This document shows, piece after piece, positions 27,128 to 34,954 of a DNA stretch of 53,545 nt. The notes beneath the pieces are model-generated. The model was given only the letters and a program-made list of their open reading frames with translations, was not told where the DNA came from and did no database searches. Position numbers and translations under genes: made by a program. The stretch's first letter is position 1. The number at the start of each line of letters is the position of its first letter. The DNA comes from Sphingomonadales bacterium (GTDB taxonomy: Bacteria > Pseudomonadota > Alphaproteobacteria > Sphingomonadales > Sphingomonadaceae), in contig JAGWVC010000014.1 of the NCBI GenBank assembly GCA_018971065.1, positions 1-53,545 of the forward strand. Direction: 5' to 3'.

Positions 27128-29155
27128 TCAGCGGCGATAGTCTTCCAGTACGTCGCCCAGCGCGGCCTTCAGCGGATCGAGCCAGGGTTCGAACGGCGCC
27201 CAGGCTTCAATGCCACGGGTGTTGATCGGCTGGCGCACCTGTTCGGAACTGGCGGTGCGCACCACGCGCTCGGTCTTGTGGAATTCGAGGCAGGCCGGTT
27301 CGAACGGCAGGCCGAGATAATCGAGAATGCGGCGGACCTGGGTTTCGGTGTCCGCCACCACGTCCTCGTACTGCACGTGCAGGATCTGGCCGGGCAGCAC
27401 ATCGTGCCAGTGGCGCATCAGGTGCACATAGTCGTGGTAGTAGTGGCCGACCTGTTCGAGGCCGTAAGTGAATTCCTGGCCCTCGGCGAAAAGCTGCTTG
27501 AAGCCCGAGAAGCAGCAATCGAGCGGGGCGCGGCGCGCGTCGATGATCTTCGCGTTCGGCAGGATCAGCTTGATGAGGCCGATATGGCGGAAGTTGTTCG
27601 GCATCTTGTCGATGAAGAACGTCTTGCCGAGCTTGCGGTGGACGCGGGTGTCGCGGATGAATTCCGCGCCGAACGTCGCCAGTTGCTCGGCCGTCAGATC
27701 GGCCAGATTGGCCGGATATGCCGCATCCTCACCGACCCGGCGCGGCCCTTCGATGCGATGCGCCAGCGACAGGATGTTCGGCAGTTCCAGCGTGCCTTCC
27801 ACCTGGCTGTGCGAGGCGAGGATCTGTTCCAGCAGCGTCGAGCCGGCGCGCGGCAGGCCGAGGATGAAGATCGGTTCGGCCGAAGCGCACCCCGCCCCCT
27901 TGAACCGTTCGAACAGTTCCGGCCCGCAGTGCTGCCGCTGCAGCGCCAGATCGGCGGTGATCCGGCGCCAGTCGTAACCGACCTCGTCGCGCTTCAGCCC
28001 GTTGCCGCGCTCGTAATAGCCGAACGATCCGGCATGGTCGCCGCCATCCTCCAGCGCCTTGCCCAGCGCGAAACACAGGTGGTAGCGATCGACCAGCGCG
28101 GTTTCGGAACGATCCTCGATGTCGCGCATCCGGTCGATCTCATCGCGCTCGAACCGGTAGGTCTTGAGATTGGCAAGGCTCCAGTAAGCGTCGCCGAAGT
28201 CGGGGCGGACCGCATAGGCGTGACGATAGGCGGAGATCGCCTCGGCCTGCCGCCCGGTCGTCTTGAGCGCGTGGCCATGCGAGAGATGCAGGACCGGGTT
28301 GTTCGGCATACGCTCCAATTGGCGGGCCAGGATTGCCAGCGCTTCGTCGAACTCGCCCAAAGCGAGGCACTGGTTGGCGTAGAGCGTCTCGAACTGGCCG
28401 TCGCCGGGCTTCTTGGCCCGCAGCGCCTTCGCCTGCTCCAGCGCCGCTTCGAACTTCTGCCGCCGGCTCAGCAGGTTGACGTAATCGAGGTGTGCATTGG
28501 TGTTGGCCGCATCGAGCACCACGCACGATTCGAGCAGGAATTCGGCTTCATCGAACGAATTGAACCTGGTGCCGATTTCGGCCAGCAGCCGCATCGCCTC
28601 GGTATGGTGGCGGTGCTTTTGCAGGAAGGCACGGCACAGGCTTTCCGCCGCGCCGATGTCTGCTTCGCCGATCAGGTTCACGACGCCCAGCAGTTCGGGC
28701 GGCAGGCTTTCCAGATAGGCACATTGCGCGCGGGCGAACTCGGCAGCGCCCGCCTGCCCTGCCCCGGCATGAAATTGCGCCAGCATCTGCCAACTGCCCA
28801 GCAGGCCATTGTTGAAGCCGACCGCTGCCTGATAGGCCGACATGGCCTCGCGTTCACGGCCAAGCGCGCGCAGGCAATGCGCCCGTTCCTGGTGCGCACG
28901 GCCATAGCCGGGTTCGGATTGCAGAAGGCGTTCGATTGTCGCGAGCGCCGGGGAAACCTGCCCGGCGTAGCGTTGGGTTGCCGCCAGCGTGTAAAGCGCG
29001 TCGCGATGGTCCGGAGATTGGCCCAGGACAGTCTGGCAGGCCGCAATGGCGCGGGGAAAATCGCCGCGTTGCAGCGCCAGGCGAGCCCGCCCGACCAGCG
29101 CCCGTTGCGCCTCTTCGACCGGAGGCCCGCAATCATCAACCCCGGTGATCGTCAT
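27128..29155 (-). CDS. TPR-repeat sulfotransferase
   Basis: A 675-residue protein: an N-terminal array of TPR-like helical repeats (about residues 20-400) and a C-terminal P-loop sulfotransferase domain. That domain starts at FILGLPRAGSTLLEQILASH (5'-phosphosulfate-binding loop) and contains a KIIDARRAPLDCCFSGF segment for the 3'-phosphate side. It lacks a signal peptide. Such genes are common beside TonB-dependent receptors in sphingomonads, and here it is 105 bp downstream of one. The acceptor is unknown, and a link to the amine pathway is not visible in the sequence. The start at 29155 is the first Met and gives full TPR coverage. Confidence 0.82.
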   Translation of the reverse strand: MTITGVDDCGPPVEEAQRALVGRARLALQRGDFPRAIAACQTVLGQSPDHRDALYTLAATQRYAGQVSPALATIERLLQSEPGYGRAHQERAHCLRALGREREAMSAYQAAVGFNNGLLGSWQMLAQFHAGAGQAGAAEFARAQCAYLESLPPELLGVVNLIGEADIGAAESLCRAFLQKHRHHTEAMRLLAEIGTRFNSFDEAEFLLESCVVLDAANTNAHLDYVNLLSRRQKFEAALEQAKALRAKKPGDGQFETLYANQCLALGEFDEALAILARQLERMPNNPVLHLSHGHALKTTGRQAEAISAYRHAYAVRPDFGDAYWSLANLKTYRFERDEIDRMRDIEDRSETALVDRYHLCFALGKALEDGGDHAGSFGYYERGNGLKRDEVGYDWRRITADLALQRQHCGPELFERFKGAGCASAEPIFILGLPRAGSTLLEQILASHSQVEGTLELPNILSLAHRIEGPRRVGEDAAYPANLADLTAEQLATFGAEFIRDTRVHRKLGKTFFIDKMPNNFRHIGLIKLILPNAKIIDARRAPLDCCFSGFKQLFAEGQEFTYGLEQVGHYYHDYVHLMRHWHDVLPGQILHVQYEDVVADTETQVRRILDYLGLPFEPACLEFHKTERVVRTASSEQVRQPINTRGIEAWAPFEPWLDPLKAALGDVLEDYRR

Positions 29156-29229
29156 GCCGGTCTATTGCTTCAGTTTGTCGCGATTGTCCAAAGGCAAAAG
29201 CTGCGCGAACGTCTTGCCCGACGTGGAAA

Positions 29230-29254
29230 TCGGGGGCTGCGCGGCAGCCCCCGA
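29230..29254 (-). terminator. Strong hairpin after the TonB-receptor gene
   Basis: TCGGGGGCTGC and GCAGCCCCCGA are perfect 11-bp arms around a GCG loop, just past the receptor stop. On the minus strand it is followed by only a short T stretch, so it may be a terminator or an mRNA-stabilising stem that lowers expression of the sulfotransferase. Confidence 0.6.
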
Positions 29255-29260
29255 TACCGG

Positions 29261-31978
29261 TTACATCTTGAACGAGAAGCGCATACCCAGCGTGCGCGGC
29301 CGCGAGGTGGTGATGCGGTGCTGGCCGCCGGTGCCATCCACGAACAGTTGGGGACGGGCATCGCTCAGGTTGTCGGCGTAGAATTCCACCGACCACTGAT
29401 CCCTGGCAAGACCGAAGCTGGCCTCGAACGTGGTGTAGGAGGGCAGCTTGAACGACACCGGCACCGGCGTGATCACCGTGCTGGCATTGACCGCAACGCC
29501 GTTGATCGTCGCCGCCGGACCACCGTAAGTGAGGTCGGTGTTGTTGACGTCGGACGTGATGCTGCTGCCGACGTAATGCATACCGGCCGAAACATACGGA
29601 CGCAGCCCCTTCGAGGTTTCCCAGTCATACCGGAAGCGCACGTTGCCCTGGAACTTGGGGCTCAGCGCCAGCGGGCTGCCGGCGGGCATGAACACGCCGT
29701 TCTGGCACAGCACCTTGGCGATCGCCGTATCGGTGCAGCCCAGGAACTTGCTGTCGTTATACGAGAAGCCGGCGTTCAGCGTCAGCCCGTGGATGGCGTG
29801 GGGGCGAATGGTGATGTCGCCCTCGAAGCCCTTGATGCGGGCATTGCCGAAGTTGTTGATGAAGGTCTGGTTGGAGATGTTCTCGTCGAACACCGTCATC
29901 AGGACATTCTTCCAGTCGATGATGTAGGCGGCGACATTGACCTGCAACTGGTGGTTGAACAGACCCAGCTTGGTGCCGATCTCGTAGTTGTAGACCTTGT
30001 CCGGCGCATAGGCGCGGTTGGCGTCGCACGCCGCCTGACCCACCAGGTTCACCGCCTGGATGCCCGCGCAACCGCGACGGTTGAAGCCACCCGGACGATA
30101 ACCCTGCGAATACGTCAGATAGACCAGCGAGTTCGGGTCAATCTTGTAGTTCAGGTTCGCCTTGAACAGGGTGCCGTTGTAGGTGTGCGGGTTGATGCCG
30201 GCGAGACGGGTGGCCAGGACCGAGCTGGCGCCCAGCGCCGTCGGCGCACCGGCGGACGCAACATAATTGCAGACTGCCGGGTTCGCCGCCGAAGTGCCGG
30301 TGCCCGGCGCCGCCACGCAGGGCGCGCGCAGCGTTCCGGTCCACGCCGAGCTGGAGCCGCCGAACAGGCCGGTCTTGTCGCTGTAATAGCGCATCCCGCC
30401 GGTGAGCGTCAGCTTGTCGGGGATGATGTCGTAGGCAACTTCACCATAGACCGAAAACTGCGTATCGGTGCGCTTGATGGTGTTCACGAACGCGGTGGGC
30501 GCAGCCAGCACGCCGGTGTTGGTGGCGTTGACCGTGGCGGCGGGAGTCACGTTGTAGACGAAGCCCGCCGCGGTTTCCGCATAGAGCCAGTCGGTGACGT
30601 CGGTCAGGACGTTGTGATCGTAGAACAGACCAAGCGTGGCGCGCAGCGGCTTGTCTGCCGGCGTCGTCACCCGGAATTCCGTGGTATAGCGCTTGTTGGT
30701 ATCCTCGGTCGTGTAGGTGCTGGTCGGCGCGTAGCAGGTGTTGCCGGCCCGGTAGTTGTTGTAATAGACACCGGCATCGCACTGATAGTACGAGATATAC
30801 TTGCCGGTGCTGTCATAGTGATTGTAGTCGTCGCGCTGCACCGATTTGTGGTTCAGGAACGACTGGGTCAGGATCAGGTCCAGCATCCCGATACGGCCCT
30901 TCACCGTGGCCGTGGCGGCGTCGATCGTGTCCCGGAGGGTCGGCACGATGAAGTCAACGGCCTTCAGCTCGCCAATGCTGGGATCATAGGCGAACACGCC
31001 ATCGGTCTTCAGCGCCTGATGCATACCCATCAGTTCGACCGACCAGTCCGGGCTGACCTGCCACAGCAGTTCGACGCGGCCGCCCGCATAGTTGGCATCG
31101 TTGAAGTGCGACTTCACCGCATTGCCGTTGGTGGCAATCTGGCGCGTCGGCGCGACCCAGCCCGCGCTGGTCCCGGTTGCGGTGGTCACGCAGTTGGCGA
31201 CGCCGGCGCAGGACGCGATCGCATTGCTGACCAGCGTGAAGTTGCCGGTCGGCAGTACGCCCGGCCCACCCCGGTTGTAGGGCATCTGATAGCTGCCCGA
31301 AACGTTGTCGATGTAGCCGCCCTGATGGTCGTTGTAGGCAACCAGGCGAACCGCCAGCTTATCCTCGATGATCGGGATGTTGACGAAGCCCTCACCCGAG
31401 TAGCTGCCGTCGCCATGCCGGGTGGTGCTGGCGGTGGCGGTGAAACCGGCGTGGAAGCCGTGGAGGTCGGGCCGGTTGGTGATGTAGCGGATCGCACCGC
31501 CCATCGCGCTGGCGCCGAACAGCGTGCCCTGCGGACCGGCCAGCACTTCGACGCGCTGCAGGTCGGTGGCGTGAATGTCGAGGTTGCGGCCAACGGTGGC
31601 GGCCGGCATGTCGTTCAGGTAGAGACCGACGTTGGGCTGAACGCCCGCGACGCCGGCGAGCTGGATTCCGGCCTGGTCCGACGAAAGCCCACGAATGTAA
31701 ATGTTCGACACACCCGGGCCGGTGGACGCGGTGCGCACGTTCGGCAGGTACTCGACCAGCTTCTCGAAATTGTTGATGTGGAGATCTTCCATCGCCTTGC
31801 CGCTCATGGCCTGGACGGCGATCGGAATGCTGTTGAGCTTTTCGTCACGACGGGTGGCGCTGACGATGATCTCGTCGGACTGCACCGTATCGGCAGCCCG
31901 GGCGGACTGCGCCTCGGCAACCGTGGCAGTGCCGAAGCCGAGCGCGATGATCGATGCGCCCGCAAGCAACTTTCTCAT
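29261..31978 (-). CDS. TonB-dependent outer-membrane receptor
   Basis: A 905-residue receptor with a signal peptide (MRKLLAGASIIALGFGTATV, cut near AEA). It has a TonB-box-like DEIIVSATRR, a plug domain with MEDLHINNFEKLVEYLPNV and VEVLAGPQGTLFGASAMGG, and a long beta-barrel ending in an aromatic-terminal strand (RTLGMRFSFKM). GGGAGGG precedes ATG 31978. It resembles the sphingomonad FecA/CirA-like receptors used for small hydrophobic or glycan-type nutrients. In this cluster it could bring in a conjugated betaine or cobalamin. A GntR-like motif at 32098-32108 lies about 120 bp upstream. The ligand is unknown. Confidence 0.9.
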   Translation of the reverse strand: MRKLLAGASIIALGFGTATVAEAQSARAADTVQSDEIIVSATRRDEKLNSIPIAVQAMSGKAMEDLHINNFEKLVEYLPNVRTASTGPGVSNIYIRGLSSDQAGIQLAGVAGVQPNVGLYLNDMPAATVGRNLDIHATDLQRVEVLAGPQGTLFGASAMGGAIRYITNRPDLHGFHAGFTATASTTRHGDGSYSGEGFVNIPIIEDKLAVRLVAYNDHQGGYIDNVSGSYQMPYNRGGPGVLPTGNFTLVSNAIASCAGVANCVTTATGTSAGWVAPTRQIATNGNAVKSHFNDANYAGGRVELLWQVSPDWSVELMGMHQALKTDGVFAYDPSIGELKAVDFIVPTLRDTIDAATATVKGRIGMLDLILTQSFLNHKSVQRDDYNHYDSTGKYISYYQCDAGVYYNNYRAGNTCYAPTSTYTTEDTNKRYTTEFRVTTPADKPLRATLGLFYDHNVLTDVTDWLYAETAAGFVYNVTPAATVNATNTGVLAAPTAFVNTIKRTDTQFSVYGEVAYDIIPDKLTLTGGMRYYSDKTGLFGGSSSAWTGTLRAPCVAAPGTGTSAANPAVCNYVASAGAPTALGASSVLATRLAGINPHTYNGTLFKANLNYKIDPNSLVYLTYSQGYRPGGFNRRGCAGIQAVNLVGQAACDANRAYAPDKVYNYEIGTKLGLFNHQLQVNVAAYIIDWKNVLMTVFDENISNQTFINNFGNARIKGFEGDITIRPHAIHGLTLNAGFSYNDSKFLGCTDTAIAKVLCQNGVFMPAGSPLALSPKFQGNVRFRYDWETSKGLRPYVSAGMHYVGSSITSDVNNTDLTYGGPAATINGVAVNASTVITPVPVSFKLPSYTTFEASFGLARDQWSVEFYADNLSDARPQLFVDGTGGQHRITTSRPRTLGMRFSFKM

Positions 31979-32097
31979 GAAACCCTCCCATTATAACTTT
32001 GTTGCCGCGATCGCAGCCCCACGCATGAAGGCTTAGTGGACCTGTGCGCAGCCTCAACCACGGATCGACAGGCAAGCCCCCATATAAGGAATATTTA

Positions 32098-32108
32098 TTG
32101 TCTACATT
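32098..32108. promoter_or_regulatory. Candidate GntR operator TTGTCTACATT (site 2)
   Basis: An exact copy of the 11-mer at 18347-18357, in the 183-bp gap upstream of the TonB-receptor gene and after the stop of the TMADH-like gene. The AT-rich surroundings (ATATAAGGAATATTTA) look like a promoter. It suggests common control of the receptor and the oxidase operon. Confidence 0.35.
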
Positions 32109-32161
32109 CGCCCGGCGGCAAAGAGCGGCACGTAAGCGTCATCGGTGCGTCGGTTTGCGAC

Positions 32162-34198
32162 CTAGATGTCCTTCACCAGCCGCAACGCGTCATAGATCGC
32201 GGCATGGGTGTTGCGCGCCGCGACGGCGTCGCCGATTCGGTAAAGGCTGAACGTTCCGCCGGGGTTGCGGTTCACGGTCTGCGGCCTGCCCGCCACCAGG
32301 TCGCCCTGCGAGACTTCGCCCAGGTTCGCCGACAGCGGCTTGAGCTGGAAGTAGAGATCGTCGAGCGGCAGGGTGCCGTGGTTGACCACGATCTGGTCAA
32401 AGCCACGCTGCCGGGTCACCCCGCCATAGTCGCTGCCTATCGTCGCCAGCAGGGCATTTCCCTGTCGTTCGGCCGCCATCAGCCGGTAGGTGACCGTGAA
32501 GGTCGTATCGAGCTGCTGGAGGCTGCGCATGTAGGGCACCAGGTTCATCGCCATGACTTCAGGCGCGAAGCTGCGGTCGGGAGTCATGATTTCCACCCTG
32601 GCCCCGGACCTGGCGATGATCTCGGCCGCCTGCAGCCCGGCATGATCGCCGGCATCGTCGTAGACCAGCACGTTCGCGCCGGGACGGACATCGCCCGAGA
32701 CAATGTCCCAGGCCGAAACGACGAGGTCGTTGCCGCGCTCCAGCACCGCCGTATCCGGCAGGCCACCGGTGGCGACGATCACCACGTCGGGGTTCTCTTC
32801 CAGCACCGTATCGGCATCCGCCCAGCAGTTGTAGCGGATGCGCACGCCCAGCCGCTCGCAACGGGCCAGCCGCCAGTCGATGATCGAGATCATCTCGCGC
32901 CGACGCTCGCTCTGCGCGGTCAGCCGCACTTGCCCGCCGGCGCGCTCGGCCGCTTCGAGCACCACGACATCGTGCCCGCGCTCGCCCGCGACGCGCGCCG
33001 CTTCGAGACCGGCCGGACCGGCACCGACGATAACCACCTTGCGGCGCACGTCCGCCTTCGGGATGTCGTGCGGCATCGTCTCCTCGCGGCCAGTGGCGGC
33101 GTTGTGGATGCAGAACGCCAGCCCGCCCTGGTAGATGCGGTCGAGGCAGTAGTTGGCGCCGACACAGGGCCGGATCTCGTCCTCGCGGCCGGCCATGATC
33201 TTGCGGACGATGTGCGGGTCGGTCATGTGCGCGCGGGTCATCCCCACCATGTCGAGCAGGCCCGAGGCGATGGCGTGGCGCGCGGTGGCCACGTCGGGAA
33301 TCTTCGCCGCGTGGAACGTGGGAAAGCCGGTGGCGGCGCGCACCTGTCCGGCGAAATCGAGATGCGGCGAATTGGCCATGCCCTGGATCGGGATCATGTC
33401 GGTGAGCCCGGCATCGGTATCGAGATGGCCGCGCACCACGTTGAGGAAATCGACCATGCCGCTGTCCTTCAGGCGGCGCGAAATTTCGATGCCGTCGTCG
33501 GCGGTCAGGCCGCCCGCGAGCTGCTCATCGGCGGTGTAGCGCACCCCGACGATGAAGTCCGGCCCGCAGCGCTTGCGGATTTCGGCGAGGATGTCGAACG
33601 TGAAGCGCAGGCGATTGTCGAGCGAGCCGCCGTACGGGCCATCCAGATCGTTGGTCAGCGGCGACCAGAACTGGTCCATCAGGTGGCCGTATGCCTGAAG
33701 TTCGATGCCGTCCATGCCGCCGGCCTGCATGCGCTCGGCGGCGTCGGCATAGTCCTGGATGATCCGGGCGATATCCCAGTCCTCCATCTTCTTCGGGAAC
33801 GCGCGGTGCGCCGCCTCGCGCTTGTGCGAGGGCGAGACCACCGGCAGCCAGTCGGCCTTGTCCCAGCGGGTGCGCCGGCCGAGATGCGTGAGCTGGATCA
33901 TGATCGCCGCGCCGTGTTCATGCACGGCGTCGGTCAGTTCGCGGGTCCACTTCACCACCTCGTCCTGCCAGGCAAGGATGTTGTTGAACACCGGCGGGCT
34001 GTCGCGCGAAACGGCGGCGGAACCGGCGGTCATCGTCAACGCCACGCCGCCCCTGGCCCGCTCGACATGATAGGCGCGATAGCGGCCCTTGGGCATCCCG
34101 TCCTCGGGGTAGGCCGGCTCGTGCGCGGTCATGATGATGCGGTTGCGCAATGTCAGGTGCTTGAGCTGGTAAGGCTGGAGGAGGGGGTCGTTGGACAT
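32162..34198 (-). CDS. TMADH-like N-demethylase 1 (N-methylproline demethylase type, StcD-like)
   Basis: A 678-residue protein: N-terminal old-yellow-enzyme TIM barrel (FMN), [Fe-S] linker and C-terminal FAD/NAD domain (VVIVGAGPAGLEAARVAGER). The barrel motif ELQAYGHLMDQFWSP replaces the usual HxAHGYL of ene-reductases and is typical of N-methylproline or dimethylglycine demethylases. The Fe-S linker reads CVGANYC..C: the second of the four expected Cys is Ala, so only three ligands are visible. It should oxidise an N-methyl group to formaldehyde. ATG 34198 is preceded by GGAG-rich sequence. It is divergent from the TetR gene. Confidence 0.83.
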   Translation of the reverse strand: MSNDPLLQPYQLKHLTLRNRIIMTAHEPAYPEDGMPKGRYRAYHVERARGGVALTMTAGSAAVSRDSPPVFNNILAWQDEVVKWTRELTDAVHEHGAAIMIQLTHLGRRTRWDKADWLPVVSPSHKREAAHRAFPKKMEDWDIARIIQDYADAAERMQAGGMDGIELQAYGHLMDQFWSPLTNDLDGPYGGSLDNRLRFTFDILAEIRKRCGPDFIVGVRYTADEQLAGGLTADDGIEISRRLKDSGMVDFLNVVRGHLDTDAGLTDMIPIQGMANSPHLDFAGQVRAATGFPTFHAAKIPDVATARHAIASGLLDMVGMTRAHMTDPHIVRKIMAGREDEIRPCVGANYCLDRIYQGGLAFCIHNAATGREETMPHDIPKADVRRKVVIVGAGPAGLEAARVAGERGHDVVVLEAAERAGGQVRLTAQSERRREMISIIDWRLARCERLGVRIRYNCWADADTVLEENPDVVIVATGGLPDTAVLERGNDLVVSAWDIVSGDVRPGANVLVYDDAGDHAGLQAAEIIARSGARVEIMTPDRSFAPEVMAMNLVPYMRSLQQLDTTFTVTYRLMAAERQGNALLATIGSDYGGVTRQRGFDQIVVNHGTLPLDDLYFQLKPLSANLGEVSQGDLVAGRPQTVNRNPGGTFSLYRIGDAVAARNTHAAIYDALRLVKDI

Positions 34199-34259
34199 GC
34201 TGGCGCTCCCGGTCGTGTCGGCGGAAATTTGCAAGAATGTTCACATGTGTCAAGTTTAG

Positions 34260-34273
34260 GTTCACTGATGAAC
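34260..34273. promoter_or_regulatory. TetR operator candidate GTTCA-CTGA-TGAAC
   Basis: A perfect 5-bp inverted repeat in the 115-bp divergent gap, with a related GTTCACATGTG about 20 bp to the left. Both are probably bound by the TetR regulator and would control both directions. Confidence 0.5.
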
Positions 34274-34279
34274 GTTTAT

Positions 34280-34307
34280 TTGACAGTCCTGATCCGCACG
34301 CTACGAT
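34280..34307 (+). promoter_or_regulatory. Sigma-70 type promoter for the TetR gene
   Basis: TTGACA (34280-34285) and TACGAT (34302-34307) are 16 bp apart. The expected start of transcription falls at or next to the ATG at 34314, and no Shine-Dalgarno sequence is present, so the message may be leaderless. Confidence 0.5.
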
Positions 34308-34313
34308 GGCGGC

Positions 34314-34943
34314 ATGACCGACGAACCCACGCAACAGGGCTGGCGCGGCTCTTCCGCGCTATGGCTGGAGGCGGCGCAGGAAGCGCTGCTGGACGGCGGG
34401 GTGGAAGCGGTGAAAATCCAGCCACTTGCCCAGAAACTGGGGCTGTCGCGCACCAGCTTCTACTGGTTCTTCAAGCATCGAGACGAGCTGCTGGCGGCGC
34501 TGCTGGACCGCTGGCGCGAGAAGAACACCGGCAACCTGGTGCAGCGCGCGGGTGCCTATGCCGACACCGTGGCCGAAGCGATGCTGAACGTCATGGACTG
34601 CTGGCTCGATCCCGCGCTGTTCGACCCGCGCTTCGAGATGGCGGTGCGCAGTTGGGCGATGCAATCGGCCGACGTGCGCGACGATGTGCGCGCCGCCGAT
34701 GCCGAGCGGCTGGCGGCGCTGGCCGACATGCAGATCCGCTTCGGTGAGGACGGGCTGCGCGCCGACGTGCGGGCGCGCACGATCTACCTGACCCAGATCG
34801 GCTACATCACGATGCAGATCGAGGAGGACCTGGCCACGCGCATGTCGCGCATGGCCGCCTATGTCGAAATCTTTACCGGCCGCACGCCCGAACCGCGCGA
34901 GATGGCGCGGTTCCACGCCCGCCACGGCTTCCATCCGGATTGA
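34314..34943 (+). CDS. TetR-family transcriptional regulator
   Basis: A 209-residue TetR regulator with the HTH QPLAQKLGLSRTSFYWFFKH (about residues 36-55) and a helical ligand domain. It lies between two TMADH-like demethylase genes, divergent from the first and 11 bp before the second, so it most likely controls both. The inverted repeat at 34260-34273 is its probable operator. Its ligand is presumably a methylated amine or imine, which sequence does not show. Confidence 0.87.
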   Translation: MTDEPTQQGWRGSSALWLEAAQEALLDGGVEAVKIQPLAQKLGLSRTSFYWFFKHRDELLAALLDRWREKNTGNLVQRAGAYADTVAEAMLNVMDCWLDPALFDPRFEMAVRSWAMQSADVRDDVRAADAERLAALADMQIRFGEDGLRADVRARTIYLTQIGYITMQIEEDLATRMSRMAAYVEIFTGRTPEPREMARFHARHGFHPD

Positions 34944-34954
34944 CTGGAGAAGAC

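Noticed and set aside
27278..31996. Very long open frame (1572 codons) on the plus strand across the sulfotransferase and TonB-receptor genes
   Set aside because: It is antisense to two well-supported genes. Its translation is Arg/Ala/His-rich low-complexity sequence without domain motifs, as expected in GC-rich DNA.
32036..34747. Long plus-strand open frame opposite TMADH-like demethylase 1
   Set aside because: Antisense shadow: no recognisable domain, and the minus-strand gene has clear FMN, Fe-S and FAD motifs.
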